This document shows positions 7,783 through 17,060 of a stretch of DNA of 64,000 nucleotides, piece by piece (the first letter of the stretch is position 1; every line of letters starts with the position of its first letter). The position numbers and the translations under genes were made by a program. The notes beneath the pieces were generated by a model that saw nothing but the letters and a program-made list of their open reading frames with translations, searched no databases and had not been told where the DNA came from. The stretch is from Sphingomonas abietis (GTDB lineage Bacteria; Pseudomonadota; Alphaproteobacteria; Sphingomonadales; Sphingomonadaceae). Location: the NCBI RefSeq assembly GCF_027625475.1, contig NZ_CP115174.1, forward strand, positions 3,259,001 through 3,323,000, written 5' to 3'.

Positions 7783-10161
7783 TCAGAACTGGCGCGCCAG
7801 CGTCACGACGAACGCCCGGCCGCTGCCGATATAATAAGCCGGCGCCGATCCCGAGATGAGCGTGCCGTTGACGCCCACGGTATCGCGCGCGTTGGTCGAG
7901 ATCGCCTCCACGCCGGACAGGACGTGCGGATTGGTGACGTTCAGGACATTGAGCCGGAGGTCGGTCCGCTTGCCGTCGATCCAGTCGCCCAGATGCGCGC
8001 CGATCGAGAGATCGAGCGTGGCATAACCGCGAATGCGCTCGTCATTGGTGAAGGTCGCATATTGGCGGCCGATATATTTCAAGGCAAAGCTGCCGAACAG
8101 ACGCTTGCGGTCATAGGTGCCGCCGAGACCGAACTGGTGACTTGGGCTCTCGACCGCCTGCTTGCCCCGCGTCGGCAGATAATCGCCATCGACCGGAAGA
8201 TTGTCATCCAGCCGGGCGTGGAGATATTCGGCGGAGGCGTAGAAGCTCACCCCGGCGATCGGGCGCCAGTCGATTTCGCCGTCGAGCCCATAGGACGTCT
8301 GTCGCCCGGCGTTGATCGTCGAATTGACCAGCGCGCCGTTCAGATCGACGATCGTCGCCAATTGCCTGTTGCGGAAATTATAGTGGAAGGCGGTCAGCGA
8401 CCCGGAGAGCGTCGGCCCGGTGTAGCGATAGCCGACCTCTTCCGTGATCGAATATTCGTTTTTGAGCTTCGTCGTCCCCTGCCCGTACAATTCTCCGCCA
8501 TAATAGCTGTCGTAAAGCGTCACCTCGTCAGGCGCGCGGAAATTGGTGGTGACATTGGCGAAAATCTGCTGACGATCATCGATCCGATAATGCGCCGCCG
8601 CGCGCGGCAACGCTGCGAAACTGTCGAAATGCACCTTGGTTTGCGGCCCGGGCAGATAATTCTCCCCGTGGTGGAGCACGTCCACGCCCTTGAAGCCGAT
8701 ATCCACCGTCAGACGGGGCGACAGCGCGATGTGGTCGGCCAGAAAGAAGCCCTTCACCACCGTGATCGTGCGGTAATTGAGATCGGCGAGCAAGCGCCCG
8801 TCCGCCGTGCGGATCGCATCATCGGCATAGCCCCAGATGTCCGTCGGCCGGCCGCGATCGTCGATCGAGGTGAAGCTCTCGCTGTCATGGTCCGTGCCAT
8901 AATCCAGCCACAGGCCGGCGGTGAGCACATGCTTGCCGAGATGGTAGGTCAGCTTGGTGACGTCGCCGGTCCGCATCTGGTTGCCGATGTAATTGCCGGC
9001 AACAGTCGCGGTGCCGTCCACCGCACCCGGGAGCGAGAGTGGCTGGGTCAGTGCCTCGGTGCCGAGATAATTGCCGGTCGTGCTCAATTGCGTGCCGTAA
9101 GGCGAGTTGCCATAACCGAACTGTAGATAATATGTCGTGTCGAAGCTAAACCGGTCATCGATCTTGAGATGCACGGGTGCTGACACATATTCATTGCGAA
9201 ACGGGCTACGATAGAGGCGCCAGTAATTGGTGTCGCCGGCGGTGTAGCGCTTGTCATAGTTGAACGATCGCCCATCGGCCTGCCAATCACTCAACGTCGG
9301 ACTCGGATAGCTTGAGGTCTTTGCGGCATTGAATGAAAAGGCTAGGCTCGCGCGATTTTCATCGCCCCATTCCTTCATCAGTTTGGCGTCGATATGCTGG
9401 CGTTCATCATAGCCGGCTCCCCGCCAATTTTCGGCGCGGTTATTGGAATAGGACAGAAAGCCACGAACACCAGTCTGACCGATCTCGCCGCTGTCGGCGC
9501 GAACGAACACACGTCTCTCGTTATAGGAGCCGAGCGACCCGTCGACGGCCACACCGAAGTTGTGCCGTGGGTCATCGAGGCTCAGTGACAGCAGCCCGCC
9601 AGCACCGTTGACGATCGGCGAATCGATGTCGATCGAGCCTTGGCTCAGCGCGATCTGTTTCACATTCTCGGCATCCGCGAATTGGGACGGATAGGCGTAA
9701 TAATAGCCGATATCGTTTTGCGGGGCGCCCTCCATGAGCACGCCGATCTCGTCCTGGCCAAGGCCGCGCAAGGTCAGGCTGCTGCTCGTCGACAGGCCGA
9801 ACGGATCGCTCGACGCGACATTGGCTCCAGGCAGCAGGCTGACGAGCTGGAATGCATTGAGCGTCGGAGCCTGTTTCTCGATGAAGGCCGTAGCGATCGT
9901 GCTGGTCGACTTGGGCGCACTCTGAGGTGGTAAAAGCCCCTCCGGATCGGCATGACCGATCACCTGAATCGTCCCGTTTCCCGGATCGGCCACCGACAGG
10001 CTGCCAGATGAATCCTGCGCCAAGGCCATCCCAGGCAGGACCGCGGCGGATCCGGCCAAAAGACCCGCCGAAAGCACCGCGCGGCCAGGTTTCCACTGAA
10101 CGAATGGGCCAGACGCGGCCAGGATGATCGGGCCCACGGAACGATGCTTGGCGCTTGGCAT
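7783..10161 (-). CDS. TonB-dependent outer-membrane receptor (first gene of the sulfur/vitamin operon)
   Basis: The 792-residue receptor has a signal peptide ending near ALAQ, a plug domain (STIATAFIEKQAPTLNAFQLVSLLPG, then TLRGLGQDEIGVLMEG) and a 22-strand barrel ending in the typical aromatic VVTLARQF. It belongs to the ligand-gated group that imports siderophores, vitamins or other nutrients with TonB/ExbBD energy. It is the promoter-proximal gene of a minus-strand run whose next ORF starts 14 nt after its stop. No TPP or cobalamin riboswitch was recognised in the 120-nt leader; the divergent LysR gene is the likely regulator. Ligand is unknown; the rest of the operon argues for a small sulfur heterocycle or vitamin rather than iron. 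Confidence 0.9.
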   Translation of the reverse strand: MPSAKHRSVGPIILAASGPFVQWKPGRAVLSAGLLAGSAAVLPGMALAQDSSGSLSVADPGNGTIQVIGHADPEGLLPPQSAPKSTSTIATAFIEKQAPTLNAFQLVSLLPGANVASSDPFGLSTSSSLTLRGLGQDEIGVLMEGAPQNDIGYYYAYPSQFADAENVKQIALSQGSIDIDSPIVNGAGGLLSLSLDDPRHNFGVAVDGSLGSYNERRVFVRADSGEIGQTGVRGFLSYSNNRAENWRGAGYDERQHIDAKLMKEWGDENRASLAFSFNAAKTSSYPSPTLSDWQADGRSFNYDKRYTAGDTNYWRLYRSPFRNEYVSAPVHLKIDDRFSFDTTYYLQFGYGNSPYGTQLSTTGNYLGTEALTQPLSLPGAVDGTATVAGNYIGNQMRTGDVTKLTYHLGKHVLTAGLWLDYGTDHDSESFTSIDDRGRPTDIWGYADDAIRTADGRLLADLNYRTITVVKGFFLADHIALSPRLTVDIGFKGVDVLHHGENYLPGPQTKVHFDSFAALPRAAAHYRIDDRQQIFANVTTNFRAPDEVTLYDSYYGGELYGQGTTKLKNEYSITEEVGYRYTGPTLSGSLTAFHYNFRNRQLATIVDLNGALVNSTINAGRQTSYGLDGEIDWRPIAGVSFYASAEYLHARLDDNLPVDGDYLPTRGKQAVESPSHQFGLGGTYDRKRLFGSFALKYIGRQYATFTNDERIRGYATLDLSIGAHLGDWIDGKRTDLRLNVLNVTNPHVLSGVEAISTNARDTVGVNGTLISGSAPAYYIGSGRAFVVTLARQF

Positions 10162-10212
10162 GACGTGACGACAACCTCAAAAATCTGAATTTCGGCGGGC
10201 CCACCCCGTTTC

Positions 10213-10229
10213 CCTACCAGGTAGGTAGG
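10213..10229. promoter_or_regulatory. Candidate LysR operator between divergent genes
   Basis: The inverted repeat CCTACC-AGGTA-GGTAGG contains a T-N11-A core (TACC...GGTA), the usual LysR-type binding form. It lies between the receptor start (10161) and the LysR start (10285), about 50 nt from each. Position and symmetry make it the best operator candidate. This is inference from pattern. Confidence 0.5.
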
Positions 10230-10284
10230 AAATCAAGGATGGCCGGTCCATTGACAAATAGTTTCGGAGCGATAACCAAACGGA

Positions 10285-11172
10285 ATGAACATGACAGCTC
10301 TGCGTAGTTTTGTAGCCTTAGCGGAATGCTTGCACTTCGGTGAAGCGGCGCGTCGGCTAAATCTCACCCAGCCAGCCCTGACCAAGCAGATTCGACGCCT
10401 CGAGGACGATATGGGCGCCACGCTCTTCGAGCGTGGCGGCCGAGGTAGTAAACTGACGAGTTTTGGTGAGGTTTTTTTAAGTGAGGCGGCTCCCCTTGTC
10501 GAACATGCCCGTGCCGTATGGGAGCGTGGGCGGCGCGCGGCACGCGGCGAAGCGGGTCGCCTGGCCATCGGCTTCAGCTACTCGACGGTCGACATCGTCT
10601 CCCGCGCTATGCCGCAATTCCGTCACCGGTATCCTGATGTCGAAATCGAACTCGAAGATCTGTCATCAGCCACGCAGATGGATCGTATTCTTGCAAAGAC
10701 ACTTCATCTTGGGTTCGTAAGGCTCCCAAGCCGGGCTGGGCTTCGATTCGAGCCAATCGTAACCGATCGCTTGGCACTCGTAATTCCAACGAGCATGGCC
10801 GATCTCATCACAACTTTCGATCCCGCCTACCTTGCGGATCTTCCTTTCGTACTTCTCCACCGGGATCGCGCGCCAGGACTGCATGACTTCGTAATGCGTT
10901 TCTGCGCAGGTCACGGAATTCAGCCACGAAAAATTCATTACACGAATGAGACACTGATCGCGTTGTCATTGGTCGCGGCTGAAGTCGGGGTGGCTTTGCT
11001 CCACGAATCAGTTCTGATGGGGCTCTGTGAAGGTGTTGTTGTTCATCAGATCGTCGGCCGTGATGCGCAATGGGATGTAGGAATCAGTTGGGCGAATGAG
11101 GATGCAAATCCTCTAACTCAGAAATTCGTAGACCTCGTAATATCCGAAGTGAAAAATCTGCCGACAACCTAA
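10285..11172 (+). CDS. LysR-family transcriptional regulator
   Basis: The 295-residue protein begins MNMTALRSFVALAECLHFGEAARRLNLTQPALTKQ, a typical N-terminal winged helix-turn-helix, with RRLEDDMGATLFERGG wing residues. The effector domain runs from about residue 90 (ARGEAGRLAIGFSYSTVDIVSRAM) to the end. It is transcribed away from the seven-gene operon, the classic layout for a LysR activator of its divergent neighbour. Local base composition is lower in GC than the operon (many A/T-rich codons), hinting at a different origin or weaker selection. The inducer is not predictable, but may be the operon's substrate or O-acetylserine-like sulfur signal. Confidence 0.9.
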   Translation: MNMTALRSFVALAECLHFGEAARRLNLTQPALTKQIRRLEDDMGATLFERGGRGSKLTSFGEVFLSEAAPLVEHARAVWERGRRAARGEAGRLAIGFSYSTVDIVSRAMPQFRHRYPDVEIELEDLSSATQMDRILAKTLHLGFVRLPSRAGLRFEPIVTDRLALVIPTSMADLITTFDPAYLADLPFVLLHRDRAPGLHDFVMRFCAGHGIQPRKIHYTNETLIALSLVAAEVGVALLHESVLMGLCEGVVVHQIVGRDAQWDVGISWANEDANPLTQKFVDLVISEVKNLPTT

Positions 11173-11429
11173 CAGTAATTATTGCGTTCATGTCATGAAT
11201 CAAACATATACGTATATTGTCGTTGCGATCTGAGACGTTTTTATGATGACATTGGCATTATCCGACCTGACAGAGCCGATCCCGGGTTCATCATAGGCGA
11301 TATTCTGATCCATGCTTTTTAGGCCGATCGGAGGTCGGCATGACATGATCTTATTGCCGGCCTCGATCGTCAAAAGCGCGGTGATCGACATCAAACCATC
11401 CAGCGAGTGCGATGAGCCGCTGTCGCCAG

Positions 11430-11549
11430 CTATTTTGCCACCGCCCCGGTTACCCCGGCGAGCGCAGCCAATCCCATAAGCGCAGCTTTCACCTTTTCGA
11501 CGTGGGCGGCGAAATCCTTTGCAGGATCGACTTGACCATCGTCGGTCAC
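11430..11549 (-). CDS. Possible 39-residue small protein
   Basis: A GTG-started frame encodes VTDDGQVDPAKDFAAHVEKV followed by a hydrophobic Ala/Gly/Leu-rich tail ending in GAVAK. A purine-rich GGGAGAAGG sits just upstream of the GTG. The amphipathic start and membrane-like C-terminal helix are consistent with a small membrane-associated protein. No family recognised. It lies in otherwise empty sequence (11173-11639) next to mobile-element debris, so it could also be chance. Confidence 0.3.
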   Translation of the reverse strand: MTDDGQVDPAKDFAAHVEKVKAALMGLAALAGVTGAVAK

Positions 11550-11639
11550 GACCTTCTCCCTTGCCTGTCCGTCGTCAGAACATTTGGCGCAGATCGGGGC
11601 GTAGATTAGCGGAGAGCGGGCCTCGTCTGGGGGTTGATG

Positions 11640-12604
11640 TTAGGCGGCGAGCTTGCGGTGCTGCAAGCGTCGATGTTCGATGGTCTGTCGCTTGATCCTT
11701 TCACGCTGTTTGATGATGGCGGGCGCCCTGCCGAAGTAGGCGTCGGCGGGTGTCACGTTGGCCAGGCTCTCGTGGTAGCGCCGGTTGTTGTAGTGCTCGA
11801 CGAAGGCCTCGATCTGGGCCTCGAGGTCGCCAGGCAGGAAGTAGTTTTCGAGCAGGATGCGGTTCTTCAGGGTCTGGTGCCAGCGCTCGATCTTGCCCTG
11901 GGTCTGCGGATGCATCGGAGCGCCGCGCACATGGCTCATCTTCCGGGCCTCGATATATTCCGCCAGTTCGCCGGCGATGTAGCTGGGGCCGTTGTCGCTG
12001 AGCAGTCTGGGCTTGTGCAACACCGTGGCGCTGTCGCAGCCGGAAGCCGCCAGGGCGAGGTCCAGCGTGTCGGTCACGTCCTCGGCGCGCATGTTGGTGC
12101 ACAGCTTCCAGGCGATGATGTAGCGCGAGAAGTCGTCGAGCACGGTCGACAGGTACATCCAGCCCCACCCGATGATCTTGAAGTAGGTGAAGTCGGTCTG
12201 CCACATCTCGTTCGGCCGGGTGGTTTTGGTGTGGAACGCATCGGCCGCCTTGATCACGACGTAGGCCGGGCTGGTGATCAGGTCATGGGCCTTGAGCAGC
12301 CGGTAGACCGTCGATTCCGACAGGAAGTAGCGCTGCTCGTCGGTGAACCGCACGGCCAACTCGCGGGGGCTGAGATCGGTCGCTTCCAGCGCCAGCTCGA
12401 CGATCCGGTCGTGGATCTCGGCCGGGATACGGTTCCACACCCTGCTCGGCGCGGATGGCCGATCTTCCAGCGCTTCCGGCCCGCCCTCGCGATAGCGGTC
12501 ATACCACCGATAGAACGTCCGGCGGGCGATGCCGAGCTTGTCCAGCGTGCGCTTGACCGCAGATGGCGCACTCCTGAAGGGCCGCTGCTTGTACCCTGAC
12601 CGGT
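11640..12604 (-). pseudogene. IS3-type transposase (OrfB, rve domain), 5'-truncated
   Basis: The DDE integrase core is intact: D in WQTDFTY, D in LLSDNGPSY and E in GKIERWHQTL, followed by VEHYNNRRYHESL. Upstream, the frame stays open through RRTFYRWYDRYREGG and PFRSAPSAVKRTLDKLG to about 12604, and then joins unrelated integrase sequence. OrfA and the expected right end are missing. No matching terminal inverted repeats or target duplication could be found, so this is a stranded remnant rather than a complete element. It abuts the degenerate recombinase at 12650-13165. Whether the remaining protein is made is doubtful, because there is no good start codon with a ribosome-binding site. Confidence 0.75.
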
Positions 12605-12649
12605 AAATCGATGGCCGAACATGCCGTTTATCGCAGAACCAAAGCTGAT

Positions 12650-13165
12650 TTGCTCGAGACCGAAATATCGAAACGGTCGAGCCGGCGTGACCGGGGAAAT
12701 CAGCTGGTCCGCATAAGGCTGAAGGTGCTTCACCGACATGTGCGCGTAGCGGCGCACCATCGTTTCCAACTTCCAGCCACCCAACTCCTGACGCACTCAG
12801 GTTGGCACATCATTCTGCCGTAGCCAACTTGCCCAGTTATGCCACAGATCGTGCCAGCGAAAATTTTCGATCCCGCAGGCCTTCAATGCCGCAAGCTAGG
12901 TTCTGTTGTGCGCGTTGCGCAGCGGACGGCCACGCCACGTGAACACGTGCGTCGCATGCCTGCCCCGTTGCCGAGCCAATACGCCAAGGGCCACATCGTT
13001 CAGAGGAACGCCAAGCGCCGCTCCGTTCTTGGTGTCGCCATGCGGATCGTTGCGATGCCGCGGGCGTGTCGCCCGGTCCCATGTAAGACCCAATATATTT
13101 CCCTGACGACGGCCCGTCGCAAGCGCGAACAGGACCGTCGTCCTCGTCATGTGAGTGGCCAGCCG
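12650..13165 (-). pseudogene. Phage-type tyrosine recombinase, C-terminal half with two nonsense codons
   Basis: One minus-strand frame reads LFALATGRRQGNILGLTW, VPLNDVALGVLARQ and THVFTWRGRPLRN, then TAG at 12896-12898, then [24 protein letters not shown], then TGA at 12797-12799, then ELGGWKLETMVRRYAHMS. These are the catalytic segments of a tyrosine integrase. The HxxR arginine is replaced (HDLWH instead of HDLRH), while the nucleophile tyrosine (RRYAHMS) remains. The two in-frame stops, the lost arginine and missing N-terminus show a long-dead gene. It is fused at its 3' end to the truncated transposase. Confidence 0.75.
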
Positions 13166-13302
13166 TGGTTCGGCAGAGCAGCACATGAAGACCTATCCAC
13201 CGACCTGTATATGGTGTCCACGGTTGCGCCGACACGGTCGATGCGGAACGATCCACATCCTGACCATAACCATCAAAGAACACAGCGGGAGGCTCGATTG
13301 CC

Positions 13303-15402
13303 ATGTTCGATCTCGTGCCGCGGGCCATTCCCATGAACCTTTTTCGTGCGGGTCATCGAAGACCGCTCCGGTCGTACGGTCTGCTGGCGTCTACCGTGCT
13401 GGCGGCATGGTCGCTCGGGGCTGTTCCTATCCACGCCTCTGCGCTCCCGCTCAACGAAAACGACATCGCCACCGAACGCTTCGGCAACGACGCTCCTTGG
13501 TACGAGGACAATATCCCCTTCTTCGAAGCGTCGGATCCGCTGCTGACCCGCATCTGGTATTATCGCTGGGAGCTCTTCCGCGCGCACCAGCGCGATCTGG
13601 GCGCACGGGGCTATATCAGCACCGAGTTCCTCGGCGATGTCGGCTGGCAGCGGGAACCCTATGCCAGCCTGAACGATGCCAGCGCCTTCCACATCGCCGA
13701 AGGCCGATGGCTGCGCGACCGGCGCTATACCGACGACTATGTGAATTTCCTCTATGAAGGCGGCGGCAACGACCGGCATTTCAGCGAGGGCATCGCCGGC
13801 GCGGTGTGGGGCCGGTATCTCGCTGATGGAGACGCTATGGGGGCGACCCGCCATCTCGATGCGATGCGCCACGTCTACAATCTGTGGGACGATCATTTCG
13901 ACTTCGATCGCGGGCTTTATTGGATCGAGCCGCTGCTCGATGCGACCGAATATACGATCTCGTCGATCGACGCGTCGGGCGGCAAGGACGGCTTCCGCGG
14001 CGGCGATGCCTTCCGCCCGTCGATCAACGCCTACATGTTCGACAATGCCCTCGCGATCTCCCGGATCGCCGCGCTGACCGGCGACACCGCTACCGCTACC
14101 GATTACGACGCACGCGCCGTCGATCTGAAAGCCCATGTCGAGGCCGACCTGTGGAGCCCGACGCTCGATCATTTCGTCGATCGCTATCAGAAATCGACCG
14201 ACTTCGTGCGGGCATGGCAGCCGATCCGGGGCCGCGAACTGGTCGGCTATCTGCCCTGGACGGTCGACATGGTAACCGGCGATCAGCGCTATGCGGCCGC
14301 CTGGCGGCATTCCCTCGCCCCGACCGAACTGGGCGGTGCCAAGGGTTTGCGCACTGCTGAACCCTCCTACCCTTATTATATGCGACAATATCGCTACGAC
14401 GCGGCGACGGGCGCGCGCGAATGCCAGTGGAACGGCCCGGCCTGGCCCTTTCAGACGACGCAGGCCCTCACCGGCATGGCAAACCTGATCGAAGGGCCTG
14501 CTCAATCGATCGTCACCCGCTCGGACTATGTGCGCTTGCTCCGCCAATATGCCGCGCAGCATATGCTGGGCGACCATCCCGACCTGCAGGAGGATTACGA
14601 CGCGGACAGCGGCCGGCCGATCGTCGGCCTGGCCCGCAGCCATCATTACTTCCACTCGGGCTTCGATGATCTCGTCGTGACCGGCCTGGCAGGGCTCCGC
14701 CCCCGCGCTGACGACAATCTGGAGGTCGCGCCGCTGATCCCGGCCGATCCGGCCGATCCTGAATATCTGCGCTGGTTCGCGCTGCAGGACCTGCCTTATC
14801 ACGGGCATCTGGTGACCATCCTGTGGGATGCCGACGGCACCCGTTACGGCCATGGCGCCGGGCTCAGCCTGCTCGTCGACAATGTGCCCGTCGCCCACAC
14901 GGCACGGCCGGAACGCATCGTCGTGCCGCTGGCCCGCAAGGCACCGCCGCCGATCGCGCGACCGATCGACCTCGCCGTCAATGTGGTGCGATCCGCCTAT
15001 CCCAGCGGGTCGGCCTCGGTGAATGCGGAGCCGGAGGCGCTGCACGGCGCGCTGGACGGCCGCGTCTGGTTCTTCCCCGAAACTCCCAATGGCTGGCCGA
15101 CGACAGGCTCGGCGCACGACTGGGACTGGTTCGCCGTCGACTTCGGCGCACCGACCCGCCTCCATAGGGCCGAACTCGCCTTCTACGTGGAGGGCCAGGC
15201 GTTCGCGGTGCCGTCTGCCTACCGGCTGCAGATCGAGACCAGGCGGGGCTGGACAGATGTACCGGCCGCCACGCTTCCAGCCGCGGTGGCGAACGGCGTC
15301 ACCCGTATCGAGTGGCCGGCGACGACGGGCCGCCGCCTGCGCCTGCTGGTGAAACGGCCGGCGCAGGGCGCGGTGCGGCTGGTAGAGCTCAAGGCGTTCT
15401 GA
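13303..15402 (+). CDS. Secreted (alpha/alpha)6 glycoside hydrolase, MGH1-like, with C-terminal carbohydrate-binding-like domain
   Basis: The 699-residue protein has a signal peptide (cleavage likely after IHASA near residue 47). It carries a six-hairpin glycosidase domain of the MGH1/GH63-like type (residues about 70-500; blocks WELFRAHQRDLGARGY, ATEYTISSIDASGGKDGFRG and ECQWNGPAWPFQTTQAL). A beta-sandwich and a galactose-binding-like module follow (about 560-699, HDWDWFAVDFGAPTRL). A GGGAGG lies 10 nt before the ATG at 13303, favouring it over a later ATG at 13333. It converges on the GH51 gene across a bidirectional terminator. Relatives act on arabinose- or mannose-containing oligosaccharides in polysaccharide loci; exact linkage is unknown. 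Long open frames on the opposite strand are composition shadows. Confidence 0.8.
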   Translation: MFDLVPRAIPMNLFRAGHRRPLRSYGLLASTVLAAWSLGAVPIHASALPLNENDIATERFGNDAPWYEDNIPFFEASDPLLTRIWYYRWELFRAHQRDLGARGYISTEFLGDVGWQREPYASLNDASAFHIAEGRWLRDRRYTDDYVNFLYEGGGNDRHFSEGIAGAVWGRYLADGDAMGATRHLDAMRHVYNLWDDHFDFDRGLYWIEPLLDATEYTISSIDASGGKDGFRGGDAFRPSINAYMFDNALAISRIAALTGDTATATDYDARAVDLKAHVEADLWSPTLDHFVDRYQKSTDFVRAWQPIRGRELVGYLPWTVDMVTGDQRYAAAWRHSLAPTELGGAKGLRTAEPSYPYYMRQYRYDAATGARECQWNGPAWPFQTTQALTGMANLIEGPAQSIVTRSDYVRLLRQYAAQHMLGDHPDLQEDYDADSGRPIVGLARSHHYFHSGFDDLVVTGLAGLRPRADDNLEVAPLIPADPADPEYLRWFALQDLPYHGHLVTILWDADGTRYGHGAGLSLLVDNVPVAHTARPERIVVPLARKAPPPIARPIDLAVNVVRSAYPSGSASVNAEPEALHGALDGRVWFFPETPNGWPTTGSAHDWDWFAVDFGAPTRLHRAELAFYVEGQAFAVPSAYRLQIETRRGWTDVPAATLPAAVANGVTRIEWPATTGRRLRLLVKRPAQGAVRLVELKAF

Positions 15403-15416
15403 GGCGAGCACCCTTG

Positions 15417-15449
15417 CTAAAACCCTCATCCTCGAGGGGAGGGTTTTAG
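15417..15449. terminator. Bidirectional terminator hairpin
   Basis: Perfect 11-bp arms CTAAAACCCTC and GAGGGTTTTAG flank an 11-nt loop. It sits between the convergent glycosidase (ends 15402) and GH51 gene (ends 15495). A/T-rich stem ends supply U-runs in both directions. Confidence 0.8.
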
Positions 15450-15494
15450 TAAGAAGCGGGTTTCAAGCGGCAGGCGGTTCGGAAGAGCCCCTGC

Positions 15495-17060
15495 TCACTT
15501 CAGCCCCAGCACCACCACCGATTTCGCCGGCAGCGTGACGGTCAGCGTATCGCCGGCCAGCTGCGCCCCATCGAACGGCTGCGGTCGCACGGTGTCCGGC
15601 CGATCGAAGCTGTTCAAGGCGTGCATGTCGGGCGCGGTAATGATCTGGCCGTTCGCCGTCGTCGCCCCGACGCCGGCAATCTTGACGCTCACCGTCATCG
15701 GGCGGTTCGGATTGGCATTGGCCAGCGCGACATGAACCTGTCCTGCGACATCCTTCACCGCTGACGCGCTGACCGCAGGGATCGCGAACTCATCCTTGTC
15801 GTACCAGGGCGAATGGAGGTCAATCGGGATCACCGTCGCGTCCTGCCAGGGCTTGTAAAGATCGAACACCCAATAGGTCGGGGTGCGGACCATCTTCGGC
15901 CCGTCGGTCAGCAGCATCGCCTGCAATACGTTCACCATCTGCGCGATCGACGTCATCTTCACGCGATCGGCGTGCTTGGCAAAGATGTTGAGGTTGATCG
16001 CCGCGACCAGCGCGTCGCGCAGCGTGTTCTGCTGGTAGAGGAAGCCCGGATGGGTGCCGGGCTCCACATCGTACCAGGTGCCCCACTCGTCGACCACCAG
16101 CCACACGCGCTTGGCGGGATCATATTTGTCCATGATCTCGCCATGCCTGGTGAGCAACTCGTCCATCTTCCAGGTGTTGGCGAGCGTCGAGGCCCAATGA
16201 TGCTCGTCAAACTGGGTGGCCGAGCCCTTGTCCTCCCATTTGCCGGGGAAGGTGTAATAATGCAGCGAAAGACCGTCGATCTGCGTGCCGGCCTCCCGCA
16301 TCATCACCTCGGTCCAGTGATAATCGTCGATATTGGGGCCGCTGGCGATCTTCATGATCTTCTGGTCGGCAGGCGCTTTCACGAAGGTCGCATAGCGCCG
16401 CGTCAGATCGGCGGCATAGTCGGGCCGCATGTTGCCGCCGCAGCCCCACAGCTCGTTGCCGATACCGAAATAAGGCAGTTTCCACGCTGCCGGGTGGCCG
16501 TTGGCGGCGCGTTCCCTAGCCAGCGTCGAGCCGCTCGGCGAAGTCATATACTCCACCCACTCCGCCATCTCGGCCGGGCTGGCGTCGCCGACATTGCCGG
16601 CGACATAGGGCTCTGCGCCGAGCAACGCCATGAAGCCCATATATTCATGGGTCCCGAAGCTGTTGGGTTCGGTCACGCCGCCCCAGTGCGTGTTGATGCT
16701 GACCTTGCGGGCCTTCGCCGGCCCGATGCCGTCGCGCCAGTGATATTCGTCGGCGAAGCAGCCGCCCGGCCAGCGCACGACCGGCACCTTAATCTCGCGC
16801 AACGCCTCGATCACGTCCTTGCGATAGCCGTCGATGTTGGGAATGGGCGAGCCCTTGCCGACCCATATGCCACCGTAGATGCCATGGCCGAGATGTTCGG
16901 CGAATTGCCCGAAAATCTGTCGATCGTAGCGGGGGCCGACTTGGTCCGCATGGAGGGTCAGTTCGGCCGCTCCCGCCTGCGCGTTCAGCGTCGCCGGCAT
17001 CGCGGCTCCGATCATCAGAGCGCACACTACATGTCTGAGCGATCGCGCGAGACTTGGCAT
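15495..17060 (-). CDS. Secreted alpha-L-arabinofuranosidase, GH51
   Basis: The 521-residue protein has a signal peptide to about TLNAQA. The GH51 (beta/alpha)8 core shows FAEHLGHGIYGGIWVG, VVRWPGGCFADEYHW, the acid/base glutamate in GIGNELWGCGG and the nucleophile glutamate in LVVDEWGTWYD, followed by a C-terminal beta-sandwich. Function: release of terminal alpha-L-arabinofuranosyl units from arabinan, arabinoxylan or arabinogalactan oligosaccharides. GGGGAGG lies just before the ATG at 17058-17060. Export, presumably to the periplasm, is notable because many GH51 enzymes are cytosolic. It is divergent from the GH27 gene and belongs to the arabinan locus. Confidence 0.93.
   Translation of the reverse strand: MPSLARSLRHVVCALMIGAAMPATLNAQAGAAELTLHADQVGPRYDRQIFGQFAEHLGHGIYGGIWVGKGSPIPNIDGYRKDVIEALREIKVPVVRWPGGCFADEYHWRDGIGPAKARKVSINTHWGGVTEPNSFGTHEYMGFMALLGAEPYVAGNVGDASPAEMAEWVEYMTSPSGSTLARERAANGHPAAWKLPYFGIGNELWGCGGNMRPDYAADLTRRYATFVKAPADQKIMKIASGPNIDDYHWTEVMMREAGTQIDGLSLHYYTFPGKWEDKGSATQFDEHHWASTLANTWKMDELLTRHGEIMDKYDPAKRVWLVVDEWGTWYDVEPGTHPGFLYQQNTLRDALVAAINLNIFAKHADRVKMTSIAQMVNVLQAMLLTDGPKMVRTPTYWVFDLYKPWQDATVIPIDLHSPWYDKDEFAIPAVSASAVKDVAGQVHVALANANPNRPMTVSVKIAGVGATTANGQIITAPDMHALNSFDRPDTVRPQPFDGAQLAGDTLTVTLPAKSVVVLGLK

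Noticed and set aside
10162..10284. Possible TPP or other vitamin riboswitch before the TonB receptor
   Set aside because: I looked for the CUGAGA and ACCUGAU-type thiamin boxes and for cobalamin-type elements on the minus strand and saw none.
13273..15429. 718-codon minus-strand frame opposite the MGH1-like glycosidase
   Set aside because: Composition shadow: no motifs, no ribosome-binding site, and the plus-strand gene has a signal peptide and family blocks.
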